A stretch of 64,000 bases of DNA, taken from assembly GCA_023388435.1 (NCBI GenBank), contig JAEWGG010000002.1:14215-78214 (forward strand), given 5' to 3'. Each line of letters begins with the position of its first letter. Positions within the stretch are counted from its first letter, which is position 1. A program made the position numbers and the translations under genes. Positions 8,505 to 16,995 of this stretch are shown piece after piece. The notes under the pieces were generated by a model that did not search any database, was not told the origin of the DNA, and worked only from the letters and a program-made list of their open reading frames with translations. The DNA comes from Bacillota bacterium. GTDB lineage: Bacteria > Bacillota > Clostridia > Saccharofermentanales > Fastidiosipilaceae.

Positions 8505-10130
8505 TCAGTTGCCTCCCCTCGTCTGTCCGTCCCCCGCCTGCCTAAAACAGTGGTAAAAATCTGCGAGTTCCTGTTCCCAGCCAGGCTGACCCGCGGAGAG
8601 CTGCTCTTCCGGCATCTGGGAAAGCCCGGGCGGCAGGGACTGAATACGCCGCTGCTGGACCCGGTAGTATAGGCCCATGAGCTGAATACAGATCAGCGGA
8701 GCCACGGCAATCATTGCCACACTCCCGAAGGCCTGGCTGGCCTGTCCGAGCAGGCGGCTCTCCCCCACACCCAGGGCCAGGGGCATGATAAAGGTCGCCG
8801 CCAGGACACCGGAAGCCACACCACCGGAATCGAAGGCTATGCCTGTAAAGGGATCCGGGGTAAAAGGCATGAGCGCAAAGGCCAGGACATAGGCCGGTAC
8901 GATCAGATAAATCAGGGAGAAGTCCCAGTAGGCCCGTGCAAAACTCAGGGCCACCCCCACGGCCACCGCCGAGGCGAGGCAAGTGAGCAGGAGGCCTCTG
9001 CTGACCGAAGCGTCGGTGGCCTCCTCGACCGTCCGTGTCAGGACCCAGACGGAGGGTTCAGCAAAGACGATGACTGCTCCGAGCAGGAGTCCCAGCCCCA
9101 GCAGGAGCAGGGGCTCCTCTCGAGCTGCCAACTCCTGTCCCAAGTAGTAGCCCACGGAGGAGAAGGCCACCGAAACTCCCAGGAGGAAAACAACCAGCCC
9201 CACATAGGTGTAGAGGATGCCCACACACATTTGTCCAAAGCGCTGCCGTGGAAGTTTCAGGCTTTTCCACTGGAAGAAGATGAAGAGCAGGAAGAGCGGC
9301 AGAATAGCCAGGGCCATCTCCCAGGCCACCTCGGGTAGGGCCTGGGCAAAAATTTTGAGAACTTCCTGGGCCAGCAGCTGCTTCTGTTCCGAAGAACCTG
9401 ACGACACGTGCACCGGCTGCCCCGAAGAGGCCCCCGCCCGAAACAAACCGAGCAGCAGCAGGGCGACGATGGGGCCCAGCGACATGAAAGAAAGGAGGCC
9501 AAAACTGTCTTCCTGGTGCTTGCCATCCGCCTTCCGATGGCGCAGGGCACGGGCTACGCCAAGTCCGAGGGCCATAATAAAGGGAACGGTCATGGCGCCC
9601 GTTGTAACCCCGCCGGCATCAAAGGACATCGGCACGAGTTCCTCAGGAACAAGCAGGACCAGACCAAACATCAGGGCATAGGGCAGGGCCAGATAAATTT
9701 TTAAGGAGCGCCCCATCAGGATACGCAGGAGTCCCAGAAGTACAAAAAGACCAGCCCCTGCTGAGACGCCGAGGAGGATCTCCATGGCCCTCAGCTCAGG
9801 TTTCAAGCCCTGGATCTCGCGGGCCAGGACCTGCAGGTCCGGTTCGGCCAGAGTGATGGAAAAGCCAATCAGCGCCGCATAAAAAAGCAGCTGGCCTGTC
9901 TTATGCATTTCACTGAGCTTGGTGCCAATCATCTCCCCCATCGGAAGCACACCGATGTCGGTACCTACGAGAAAGAGGCTGAGTCCAAAAAGCAGGAGCA
10001 AAGAGGCCAGAATAAAGGCCTGGAAGAGGCCGGAAGGCAGGGGGATCAGCGTCCAGTTGAGCAGCAGGACCAGACCCACTACCGGAGCTATGGCCAGGGC
10101 ATTCTCACGCAATTTCTCACCGAAGTTCAA
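8505..10130 (-). CDS. DUF1538-family multi-pass membrane protein with internal duplication
   Basis: This 541-residue hydrophobic protein has about 12 membrane segments. It is an obvious duplication: FDAGGVTTGAMTVPFIMALG (about 170-189) matches FDSGGVASGVLAATFIMPLA (about 433-452), and FAEPSVWVL in the second half matches LAEPDLQVL in the first; FLVGTDIG corresponds to FLLGVSVA. Such inverted or parallel repeats with Gly-rich re-entrant motifs are typical of secondary transporters, but the substrate is not known. A soluble linker (200-260) separates the halves. It overlaps the upstream PII-like gene by 4 bases (ATGA) and is followed after 3 bases by a second one, so the three are translationally linked. 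I assign it to the DUF1538 family from the repeat motif and PII context. Confidence 0.75.
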   Translation of the reverse strand: MNFGEKLRENALAIAPVVGLVLLLNWTLIPLPSGLFQAFILASLLLLFGLSLFLVGTDIGVLPMGEMIGTKLSEMHKTGQLLFYAALIGFSITLAEPDLQVLAREIQGLKPELRAMEILLGVSAGAGLFVLLGLLRILMGRSLKIYLALPYALMFGLVLLVPEELVPMSFDAGGVTTGAMTVPFIMALGLGVARALRHRKADGKHQEDSFGLLSFMSLGPIVALLLLGLFRAGASSGQPVHVSSGSSEQKQLLAQEVLKIFAQALPEVAWEMALAILPLFLLFIFFQWKSLKLPRQRFGQMCVGILYTYVGLVVFLLGVSVAFSSVGYYLGQELAAREEPLLLLGLGLLLGAVIVFAEPSVWVLTRTVEEATDASVSRGLLLTCLASAVAVGVALSFARAYWDFSLIYLIVPAYVLAFALMPFTPDPFTGIAFDSGGVASGVLAATFIMPLALGVGESRLLGQASQAFGSVAMIAVAPLICIQLMGLYYRVQQRRIQSLPPGLSQMPEEQLSAGQPGWEQELADFYHCFRQAGDGQTRGGN

Positions 10131-10606
10131 AGCTGCTCACCCCCTGACTCTGTTTCGCTTACAGTCTTCCAAAGCAGACCCAGTCCCTGGCCCTCAGCGC
10201 GCTGAATACTGTCCAGGAGCTCCTCTCTGCTCAGCGCTGAACTTTGCAGGCCGTAGCTCGCGAGTAGCGGCAGCTCGGCAAAGCAGCCACGGCTTTCCGT
10301 CTCCAGGCCATGTTCCTTATAGGCGGCCTCGAGAAAGGCCCTGGACCTGGACTGGCTGAGAATGATGAGCACCAGGGCCCGCTGCTCCTCCAGGGCCTCT
10401 CCAAAACAGCGTTCCTCTCCAGGGACCAGACGCCCCCGTCCTGTCAGAATCGTTGCTCCGCGTATGCTCTTGGCGGCAGCCCAGTCGAGGAAGACTTCAA
10501 GACAGCTGCGGTCCAGATTGCAGAGCAGCAGACTGTGGCGCCTCTGAAAATCCTGGCTGGCATGGGTGGAGCTCCCCGGTCCGCTGGACATGTGTTGTGT
10601 AGACAT
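10127..10606 (-). CDS. Single-domain PII-like protein
   Basis: This is a 159-residue protein starting at an ATG with GGAG seven bases upstream. After a polar N-terminus (1-25) the sequence follows a PII-like pattern: HSLLLCNLDRS (strand), helix, RGATILTGRGRL (loop-strand), ALVLIILSQS (strand), helix, then RGCFAELPLLASYGL (C-terminal strand motif comparable with both halves of the tandem protein at 7740-8501). It is first in the operon, ahead of the DUF1538 membrane protein. Its role is inferred to be ligand-dependent control of that protein. Classical GlnB uridylylation and T-loop signatures are not evident. Confidence 0.6.
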   Translation of the reverse strand: MSTQHMSSGPGSSTHASQDFQRRHSLLLCNLDRSCLEVFLDWAAAKSIRGATILTGRGRLVPGEERCFGEALEEQRALVLIILSQSRSRAFLEAAYKEHGLETESRGCFAELPLLASYGLQSSALSREELLDSIQRAEGQGLGLLWKTVSETESGGEQL

Positions 10607-10640
10607 TGATCAACTCCATATATTTTGAGAAAATATTAAA

Positions 10641-10669
10641 ATAACACTATCAAATATATTTTAACACAA
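10641..10669 (-). promoter_or_regulatory. Candidate promoter of the PII/DUF1538 operon
   Basis: The 10615-10690 region is strikingly AT-rich compared with its surroundings. On the minus strand TTGTGT (10664-10669), 17 bases, TGTTAT (10641-10646) is the best pair; TGTTAAAAT (extended -10) overlaps it as an alternative. Confidence 0.4.
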
Positions 10670-10707
10670 ATCCTAAACGTATGCTATAGTTCCTGAGCAA
10701 CTTAGGC

Positions 10708-10740
10708 AAAAAAAGGGCCGCAGACTGCTCTCTGCGACCC
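10708..10740 (-). terminator. Terminator of trxA
   Basis: A 10-bp stem (10715-10724 with 10731-10740, one mismatch) is followed on the minus strand by TTTTTTT. Confidence 0.9.
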
Positions 10741-10764
10741 TTCGGCATATCTAGTTCTAAGAAA

Positions 10765-11079
10765 TCAGAGGCCCAGAAGCTTCTTGATCTCCTTCTCGGG
10801 AATGACTCCCACATTTTTCTCACTCAGCTTGCCATCACGGAAAACCATCAGAGTTGGGATACTCATCACGCGGTAGCGCGTGGCCAGCTCGGGCTCTTCG
10901 TCAATGTTGACCTTGGCCACCACCACCTGGCCCTCCAGTTCCTCGCCCAGCTTGTCGACCGTCGGGGAGAGCATCTTACAGGGGCCGCACCACTCCGCCC
11001 AGAAATCCACGAGGACGGGCTTGTCGGCCTGCAGTACCTGCTCGTCAAAATTGTCGGCACTCAAGTTTACAATCGCCAT
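10765..11079 (-). CDS. trxA: Thioredoxin
   Basis: The 104-residue protein is a standard thioredoxin: DFWAEWCGPCKM active-site motif (Cys about 30 and 33) and the cis-proline turn SIPTLMVF. It reduces disulfides in ribonucleotide reductase, peroxiredoxins and other cytoplasmic proteins with electrons from thioredoxin reductase. It has AAGGAG a short distance before the start. A strong terminator follows. The division gene divIC/ftsB-like lies upstream of it after the cyclophilin gene. Confidence 0.97.
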   Translation of the reverse strand: MAIVNLSADNFDEQVLQADKPVLVDFWAEWCGPCKMLSPTVDKLGEELEGQVVVAKVNIDEEPELATRYRVMSIPTLMVFRDGKLSEKNVGVIPEKEIKKLLGL

Positions 11080-11120
11080 AGTTTACTCCTTCCACTGGTA
11101 GCAAATCGGGATGGGAGACG

Positions 11121-11477
11121 TCAATCTGTCTCCGCATTCTCAAAAACTACTTCGTCCTTACGCACCATGCCGAGGTTCTGTCGGGCCAGATCCTCCACGT
11201 AGGCCTCATCCTTCCCCTGGCCCAGGCGCTCAGAGAGCTTCTCCTTGCGCTGTTTCAGGGAGGATAGGGTCTCCTGGAGCAGGTCCCCCTCATGGGCCAG
11301 ATTCTGGCGCTCCGCCCGCTGCTTGCCATAGAACCAGAGGGTCACAACAAACAGGGGAATGAGCAGAAGCAGGAGCCAGGGCAGATGTCCTCGGCGCTCT
11401 GCCGTAGCCTCGTGCTGACGGCGCTGGCGCTCTTCTTTAAAATCAAGCGCCGGGCTCGTCTTCTCATTGCGGGGCAA
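11121..11477 (-). CDS. DivIC/FtsB-type septum formation initiator
   Basis: This 118-residue protein has a charged cytoplasmic N-terminus (1-31), one membrane segment (about 32-48, LPWLLLLLIPLFVVTLWF), and a coiled-coil region (about 50-90), then VEDLARQNLGMVRKDEVVF, the conserved C-terminal motif of the DivIC/FtsB family. These bitopic proteins bridge FtsL and DivIB/FtsQ in the divisome. The start is TTG with AGGAGG seven bases before it. An extended -10 promoter precedes the gene. DivIC and FtsB/FtsL-like proteins cannot be told apart here. Confidence 0.8.
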   Translation of the reverse strand: MPRNEKTSPALDFKEERQRRQHEATAERRGHLPWLLLLLIPLFVVTLWFYGKQRAERQNLAHEGDLLQETLSSLKQRKEKLSERLGQGKDEAYVEDLARQNLGMVRKDEVVFENAETD

Positions 11478-11513
11478 GACTCCACCTCCTCATAAAAGTG
11501 CATGAACGGGTTT

Positions 11514-11522
11514 ATTTTAGCA
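11514..11522 (-). promoter_or_regulatory. Extended -10 promoter before divIC-like gene
   Basis: Minus-strand TGCTAAAAT, with the -10 TAAAAT at 11514-11519. A weak -35 (TTGGAC) lies 19 bases upstream. Confidence 0.5.
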
Positions 11523-11562
11523 TAGGCAACAGGTGAGCGTCCAAGCCCCAGCGCCTGTCATC

Positions 11563-12273
11563 TCAGTCCTCCAGGAAGCTGATGCTCTTGATGCCCACGG
11601 GCTTATTGAGATACTCCTGTTGACCGTCGCTATTGAGGGCCGCAATCTCGTGCACCACGTCCAGTCCGGCTGTGACCTTACCGAAGGCGGCATACTGGCC
11701 GTCCAGATGCTTCGCCGTCCCGTCCATAATGAAGAACTGGGTGCTGGCCGAGTTGAAGTCCTGGGCGCGGGCCATGGAGAGGACGCCGTCCTCATGCTTG
11801 AGCGGATTGTCAATGCCGTTGGCGGAGAATTCCCCGCGAATATTCGTGACCTGCTCGCCTGGCTTCGGCTCACCACCCTGGATCATGAATCCGGGGATAC
11901 AGCGGAAGAAGGTCTTGCCATCATAGAACTTCTCGTTGACCAGGCGCTTGAAATTGGCGACGGAGATCGGGGCGATGTCAGGATAGAGCTCGCAGTCAAT
12001 CTGGCGCTCATCCTCCAGTGTAATGCGCAGCTTGTTCGGCTTGTCGGCCAGTTCCTGCAAGACGTTCTCGGCCTGGGCCTTGTCGAAGATCTCCACGGCC
12101 TGGGCACTGCCCTCCGCCTGCTTCTGAGCGCTGCCTTCCGCCTGTTTCTGAGCGCTGCTGCCCTGGGGCTGGCCCGCCTTTTGACAGCCGAGCAAACCCG
12201 CAGCCAAAATGCTGAAACTCAGTCCGACTACGAGAAAACGCCGCAGTGCTCCGCTTCCCATTCGCTTCATCAT
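11563..12273 (-). CDS. Cyclophilin-type peptidyl-prolyl isomerase, lipoprotein
   Basis: The protein (236 residues from the start at 12273) begins with a lipoprotein signal: basic N-terminus, hydrophobic core, and lipobox AGLLGC with Cys 30. A low-complexity linker (AQKQAEGS repeated) spans about 35-60. The cyclophilin domain covers about 70-236: FKRLVNEKFYDGKTFFRCIPGFMIQGG, then AMARAQDFNSASTQFFI, and YAAFGKVTAGLDVV. The catalytic Arg (FFRC), Phe/Met (FMIQGG) and Gln-Phe-Phe (TQFFI) are present. It probably folds exported proteins outside the membrane. The frame extends upstream by seven codons, but the MMKRMG start has GAGGAAG placed properly before it. Confidence 0.9.
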   Translation of the reverse strand: MMKRMGSGALRRFLVVGLSFSILAAGLLGCQKAGQPQGSSAQKQAEGSAQKQAEGSAQAVEIFDKAQAENVLQELADKPNKLRITLEDERQIDCELYPDIAPISVANFKRLVNEKFYDGKTFFRCIPGFMIQGGEPKPGEQVTNIRGEFSANGIDNPLKHEDGVLSMARAQDFNSASTQFFIMDGTAKHLDGQYAAFGKVTAGLDVVHEIAALNSDGQQEYLNKPVGIKSISFLED

Positions 12274-12344
12274 GATCTTATCTTCCTCTCTCATGTTTGG
12301 TCAGGGGCCAGACTTCCAGGCTTCCTTTCGCCGCTGCTCTGTCC

Positions 12345-13283
12345 CTAGCCGTGTATGACATCTGCCCAGTATATCGAATCCAGGCCAAAATAGCGACAGG
12401 GCACGGGCTCTGCTCCCTGTTCCCGGTAGCGCGCACCGTAGAGTCGGGTCTGCAACTCATGGGCTCCGGCTGGGACCCGGACGAAGCGGTGACCAGCGGG
12501 GAGCTTACTGCTGGGCTCCAGGCTCTGCTTCGGGAGATAACACACGGGACTGAGGCCAGCCTGGGGCGCATAGAGGGCCCAGTGCTCGGCCTCCTGCCCC
12601 CTTCCCTGCTCCAGGAGCTGATCCAGACGGCGCTGGAGGAAGAGCAGGGGAAGATAACTCAGCCAGTCCACGCCGCCTTCCCGCTCTTCGCCTCCTGCTT
12701 TTTCAGCCCCGTGACGACGTTGCTCCTTCTGGGCCAGGGCCCGAATCAGGACCTGGATGCGCTCCTGGCGCCTGGCCTCCGCCTCCGGCTCGCTTAGGGC
12801 CTCATCCATGGGGAGGATGAGCAGGCCTGGGCCCTGCTGCTCAAGGTCCAGGGGCAGGGGCCTCTCCAACTGCAACTTAGCCCGTCGGGCCAGTATACGA
12901 AAATAGAGGCTGTCCCCAAAATAGGGGTGCAGGCCCAGCGTATAGCGCTCCTCAGACTCCCGTTCCTCCAGGGCCAGGCGCAGGCGGCGATAGTCCTCCC
13001 GCGGCAGGGCCAGGCAGCAGTCTGGCTGATAGGGCGCCTCCCAGTGCCGCAGGGCTCGGCTGAGGCTGTCGAAAAGGAGGTAGTAGCGCAGTCCCTGGCG
13101 CTGGCAGAGGCGGTCCACCAGCTCGATAAAGTGCAGCTGTATGGCCTGAATCAGCCCCAGGCCCTCCGAGTCGGGGGCCAGTTCCTGACCATAGCTGTTG
13201 TAATTCTGGTCCTCGGCCTCCAAATCCTCCCAGCGCCGGGCCTGGCCGACGAAGGGCAGCCAGGAAGCCTTATTTTTTTGCAT
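12345..13283 (-). CDS. LicD-like protein with degenerate active site
   Basis: The 312-residue protein shows the outline of the LicD/FKTN nucleotidyltransferase family: IQLHFIELVDRLCQRQGLRYY (helix before the core), DSLSRALRHWE (normally GTLLGAVRH), ALPREDYRRL (normally MPREDY), and a C-terminal YLPKQSLEP..VRVPAGAHELQTRLYG matching the family end (VPxxYxxYLxxxYG). The Asp-rich metal motif (DDDID) that should follow AVRH is replaced by QPDCCLA, so only one Asp remains. Phosphotransferase activity is therefore doubtful. The reading frame starts with GTG at 13328, but the ATG at 13283 has GAAGGGG upstream and is preferred. It is about 50 codons longer than a typical LicD due to charged insertions. 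Confidence 0.55.
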   Translation of the reverse strand: MQKNKASWLPFVGQARRWEDLEAEDQNYNSYGQELAPDSEGLGLIQAIQLHFIELVDRLCQRQGLRYYLLFDSLSRALRHWEAPYQPDCCLALPREDYRRLRLALEERESEERYTLGLHPYFGDSLYFRILARRAKLQLERPLPLDLEQQGPGLLILPMDEALSEPEAEARRQERIQVLIRALAQKEQRRHGAEKAGGEEREGGVDWLSYLPLLFLQRRLDQLLEQGRGQEAEHWALYAPQAGLSPVCYLPKQSLEPSSKLPAGHRFVRVPAGAHELQTRLYGARYREQGAEPVPCRYFGLDSIYWADVIHG

Positions 13284-13332
13284 GGCGTAAAATTCCCCTT
13301 CTATGTATGCGTCCAATGGTATGAACACAGAT

Positions 13333-14685
13333 CTAAATCAGCGGTGTCTGACGTACCTCCTGGTGTAGGAGCAAGGCCGCAGAGCGTCCCGCTTCAATAC
13401 CCGAGGCGAAGGCCCAGTGCAGGTTGTATCCCCCGCAGACCCCACAGACATCCAGGACTTCGCCGCAGGCATAGAGTCCCGGCCAGAGCAGGGACTGCAG
13501 CGTGTAAGGATTAAATTGCCTGGTGTCCAGGCCCCCGTCCGTGACCTGGGCGAAGTCGAAGCCCCGGGTGCCCTGAATCTGACAGGGCCAGGCCTTGGCT
13601 AACTGAATCAGGCGGCGGACGAAGTCATCGCCGATGTCCGCCAGGCTGTACTCCTGCTGACGGCGCAGCTGGCGGGGACTGAGGCCGATGGCCCGCACGA
13701 GATCTTGATAGCGCTCTTCGTAGAGGAAGCGCGAGATTTTGGCGGGCAAAAAGCTCAGCCCCCAGAGCCCCGCATCCCGGAATCCCTGACTCCGGCGCAG
13801 GCCCTGTACATAGCTGAGCGCCTGGTCCTCATCGAGGTCTGGAAGAAAGTCGATAAATAGCCGGGGCTCCCGCCCCTGCTCAAGCTGTTCGGCGACAAGG
13901 GCCGAGAGATTCAGCACGCAGATGCCAGAAAGACCGTAGTCGGTAAACAGCAGCTCCCCTGCCTCCCTAACGTAGGCCTTGCGCCCAGCTTCCAGGCGCA
14001 GTTCTACACGACAGCGCAGGCCGGCAAAACGGCGGGGAACTTGTCGGGAACAGAGCTGGACGAGGGCCGGACGCTGGGGGACCAGGCGATGCCCCAGACC
14101 CTCATAGAGGGCGTAGCCCGTGCCGAGGCCGCCCAGCTTAGGTGCGGCCCTGCCGCCCGTGGCGAGGATGACCGCCCGACCCCGATAGACCTGACCATCC
14201 TTCGTCCCTACATGGTAGATTGCCCCGGCTTCACGGTCGAGGCTCAGGGCCTTTTTAGCCCGTAGAGCCTGGACTTCCTGGCCGCAGCGCAGGGTGCAGG
14301 GAACTGAGCGCAGGCTATGGACGAGGACCTCATGGAGCGACTCAGCGCGAAAGCTGTAGGGGTAGACCCGCCCCTCCTCCTCTCGGGTGGCCAGCCCCAG
14401 TTCCGCCCAGTACTGGCGGAGGGCCTTGGGACTCCAGTTGCTGAGTATGGCCTCAGTGAAGCGGGGGTGTCGGCTACGAAAGTAGCTGGGGGACATCTGC
14501 ATATTACCCATATTGCAGCGGCCGTTGCCTGTGGCCAGCAGCTTTTTTCCTGGCATGTCCAGGCCCTCCAGAAGCAGGCAATCCGCCCCCCGACTGGCCG
14601 CCTCGCGGGCCGCCAGGAGACCTGAGGCCCCCGCGCCGATGACAATGACATCGTAGATGCTGTTCTGTGCCTTTAGCGTCTCCAC
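13333..14685 (-). CDS. HI0933/BaiN-family flavoprotein
   Basis: The 450-residue protein carries an N-terminal dinucleotide-binding fold, VIVIGAGASGLLAAREA, followed by the family signature PGKKLLATGNGRCNMGN. The middle has VILATGGRAAPKLGG and the end has GLYACGEVLDVCGVCGGYNLHWAFASG with FAD-binding. The family is annotated as NAD(P)/FAD-dependent oxidoreductases; some members (BaiN) act on bile-acid enones, but the general substrate is not known. It ends 50 bases before the LicD-like gene. A CYTH enzyme precedes it after a gap of about 40 bases. Confidence 0.88.
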   Translation of the reverse strand: METLKAQNSIYDVIVIGAGASGLLAAREAASRGADCLLLEGLDMPGKKLLATGNGRCNMGNMQMSPSYFRSRHPRFTEAILSNWSPKALRQYWAELGLATREEEGRVYPYSFRAESLHEVLVHSLRSVPCTLRCGQEVQALRAKKALSLDREAGAIYHVGTKDGQVYRGRAVILATGGRAAPKLGGLGTGYALYEGLGHRLVPQRPALVQLCSRQVPRRFAGLRCRVELRLEAGRKAYVREAGELLFTDYGLSGICVLNLSALVAEQLEQGREPRLFIDFLPDLDEDQALSYVQGLRRSQGFRDAGLWGLSFLPAKISRFLYEERYQDLVRAIGLSPRQLRRQQEYSLADIGDDFVRRLIQLAKAWPCQIQGTRGFDFAQVTDGGLDTRQFNPYTLQSLLWPGLYACGEVLDVCGVCGGYNLHWAFASGIEAGRSAALLLHQEVRQTPLI

Positions 14686-14726
14686 GCCAGACCTCCTCTC
14701 CCCTCTACTCCCTACTGAGCACTCAA

Positions 14727-15464
14727 CTAGCCCTCTGCCAGGCTACAGAGTCGTTGATACTTCGATCGGGTTTCTGCTTCCAGCCCCAGTTCCTGGCGGA
14801 GTTTACAGTCCAAACGGAGCAGGGTCTGCTCCGGGCCCTCAAGACTCTCAAGCTCCAACTCGGCGATCGGCTCCCGCCGCTGCAGCCCTGGTCCAGCCCG
14901 CAATTCTCCATAGTCCAGGGCCCATTCCAGCTGATTCTCCGCCCAGTAAAAGCGGCGGTGGCTGCGCCAGAAGGCCGAAACGAAGAGGGCCTGGTAGCTC
15001 CCAAGCTCCAGGGCCTGGCGGGCCAGCAGGGGCAGGCCCTCCCAGCGCCTATCATCCGCTCCCAGACTCCTGAGGCAGGAGCGAAGTTCCTCCAGGAGAC
15101 AGGGATCCAAGCCCTGGGATTCCGCCTCCTCCGGACAAACCCGGGACGCCAGTTCCGGAAGTGGACAATTCCACTCACCGCGGCGACTTAGAGCCAGGGC
15201 TTCCGTCTGGCGCTCAGCCACTGCGGGGACCTTCCATTTCACTGTGAGACAGAGCACCTGGCCCTCCTGGCGCAGGCGGTAAACATAGGCCTCGTCCCCA
15301 GCCAGGTCCGAAGCTGCCAGCTCTGGAACGAAATAGAGGGCATAGTAGTAGTCCCGAAGCCAGGCTTCACGGGGCCTTCCCCCCAGCTCCAGCACCCACT
15401 GGTCCAGCTGGGGCAAGAAGTCCCCCAGCTCTGCTGGGAGTCTATATTTCAGTTCCACTTCCAT
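14727..15464 (-). CDS. CYTH-domain phosphohydrolase
   Basis: The 245-residue protein opens with EVELKYRL, the ExExK signature of the CYTH superfamily (tripolyphosphatase, thiamine triphosphatase, class IV adenylate cyclase). Basic and acidic residues alternate as expected for a tunnel fold: YVYRLRQEGQVLCLTVKWK and LELGSYQALFVSAFWRSHRRFYW, then ELELESLEGPE, LLRLDCKLRQELGLE. Most bacterial members hydrolyse inorganic triphosphate; this is inferred, not shown. It lies just downstream of a propeller-like membrane protein gene (13 bases). Confidence 0.8.
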   Translation of the reverse strand: MEVELKYRLPAELGDFLPQLDQWVLELGGRPREAWLRDYYYALYFVPELAASDLAGDEAYVYRLRQEGQVLCLTVKWKVPAVAERQTEALALSRRGEWNCPLPELASRVCPEEAESQGLDPCLLEELRSCLRSLGADDRRWEGLPLLARQALELGSYQALFVSAFWRSHRRFYWAENQLEWALDYGELRAGPGLQRREPIAELELESLEGPEQTLLRLDCKLRQELGLEAETRSKYQRLCSLAEG

Positions 15465-15477
15465 CTTCCGAACACCA

Positions 15478-16995
15478 TCAGTTCCGCTCGAGATAGACCT
15501 GGTCCTCAGTGACCAGAACTTTTTCCATATGATGGCCCAGATAGGCCCTGATCAGGGGGCTGTCATAATTGTGCTGCTCGATGAGCTGCCCCTTGCGGCT
15601 GTCATAAATACTGGCACTTCGACCGTGCAGCAGGTAGAACTGGGAGCCCAGGCCAGATTCCAGACGGGCCGACTCCGTGTAGCGCTCGGAACCGAGGACC
15701 CTGGCCTCCTCCCGGCCGTCCCAGCTGACCAGGGCCAGGCTGCGCTCAGATCCCTGCTCCGCCAGGGCCCAGCAGCGGCCGTCCTTGGCGATAACAGTGC
15801 TGATACGTCCGAAGCCCTGTTCCTGAACCTGGTCATCGGTACCCAGCTTGTAGAGCTTCTGCCCATCCGCCAGGAAGAGGCTGCCCTGCTCGGCCTCAGC
15901 CATAAAGAGCAGGGGGCCGGCCTCCTGAATTTCGCTGCGGCGCTCGATCTGTCCTCGCTTATCCCCTGAGAGGCGCATACGGTAAATTGAGGCGTGCCCA
16001 TTATAAGAGCTGCTGTTGTAGAGGGAGACATAGAGATTGTCCCCCTGCTCGGAGAAAAGACTATTAATGATGAAGCCCGACTGCTTGCGATCCTGGGCCA
16101 GCCAGTCAAAATTCACACTGCCATCCGCCTTCAGTACCCGCAGGAGGCCAAAACTGGACCGCTGGTCCAGAATCAGGGCCGCCTGCCCATCCCGGGCCAG
16201 GCTGGCCCCCTTGATCGGGTCCTTGGTCTTGCCCTCATAATGCTTGCGCCGCTCGTCCAGGACTATGTAGCGGTAGCCGTCCTGTTCGCCGACAAAGGCC
16301 AGACCATCACGAATCAGGACAAAGGGCTTCTCCGCAGGAAAGTCATAGCGTCGGATCTCAACTCCAGCCGCATTGAGCAGGCGCAGGGACTGGTCCCCGA
16401 CATGCAGGATGGTATTGTCCGTCAGCGGATAATATTCGTTGGCCTCACTGCGCTCCACGGCAAAACGCAGGCTGTGCAGGGACTCAAGCCGCGGTTTGGC
16501 GGCCCCGTCCAGATGTGGGAAAAAGAGGGCGTAGGCCAGGGGGAGGAGGAGCAGAAGACTCAGCAGAGCGGCGATAAAGAGGAAGCGGTCGCGGCGGTAG
16601 ATCTGGAGGCTGCGCCCCAGGATACGGCCTAAAAATTGGGCCAGACGCTGGCTGAATCGTTTGCGGCGCTGGGTCCAGCTGAGCCTGGGGCGCGAGGCCT
16701 TCTTCGCGGACTGAGCCCTGACCTGCTGGGCTCTGGTGGCCCTCTTCTGGCCCGCAGCGGCCCTTTTAGCAGGGGCGGGGGCCTGCTTCTGGCCCACAGC
16801 GAAGTCCCTGGCGGAGCTTACGGCCCTGTGCTGGCCGTCAGGGCCCTGTTTCTGGACAGCAGTCCCCTGGTTCTGGACAGCAGTCCCCTGGTTCTGCTCT
16901 TCGTCCTCCAGCTTAGGGGCGGGGGGCTGCTGCTTCAGCTCTGAATCCTGCTGACTTTTTTGCTCTGCTGCGCCCTTCTTCTCTGCTTCTGGCAC
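15478..16995 (-). CDS. Membrane-anchored propeller-like protein of unknown function (DUF5711-like)
   Basis: The 505-residue protein starts with GTG and GGAGG seven bases ahead. Residues 1-110 are polar and repetitive: QNQGTAV occurs at 35-41, QNQGTAV again at 42-48, and QKQGPDG follows. A basic stretch (100-135) leads to one membrane segment (139-159), so the N-terminus is cytoplasmic and residues 165-505 are outside. The outer part has repeated strand patterns (FVGEQDGYRYIVLDE, QSSFGLLRVLKADGS, LYKLGTDDQVQ, ALVSWDG) like a WD/PQQ-type beta-propeller with a DUF5711-like arrangement. No catalytic motif is seen. Perhaps a cell-surface sensor or scaffold; no function is assigned. A weak TACAAT lies upstream. 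Confidence 0.55.
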   Translation of the reverse strand: MPEAEKKGAAEQKSQQDSELKQQPPAPKLEDEEQNQGTAVQNQGTAVQKQGPDGQHRAVSSARDFAVGQKQAPAPAKRAAAGQKRATRAQQVRAQSAKKASRPRLSWTQRRKRFSQRLAQFLGRILGRSLQIYRRDRFLFIAALLSLLLLLPLAYALFFPHLDGAAKPRLESLHSLRFAVERSEANEYYPLTDNTILHVGDQSLRLLNAAGVEIRRYDFPAEKPFVLIRDGLAFVGEQDGYRYIVLDERRKHYEGKTKDPIKGASLARDGQAALILDQRSSFGLLRVLKADGSVNFDWLAQDRKQSGFIINSLFSEQGDNLYVSLYNSSSYNGHASIYRMRLSGDKRGQIERRSEIQEAGPLLFMAEAEQGSLFLADGQKLYKLGTDDQVQEQGFGRISTVIAKDGRCWALAEQGSERSLALVSWDGREEARVLGSERYTESARLESGLGSQFYLLHGRSASIYDSRKGQLIEQHNYDSPLIRAYLGHHMEKVLVTEDQVYLERN

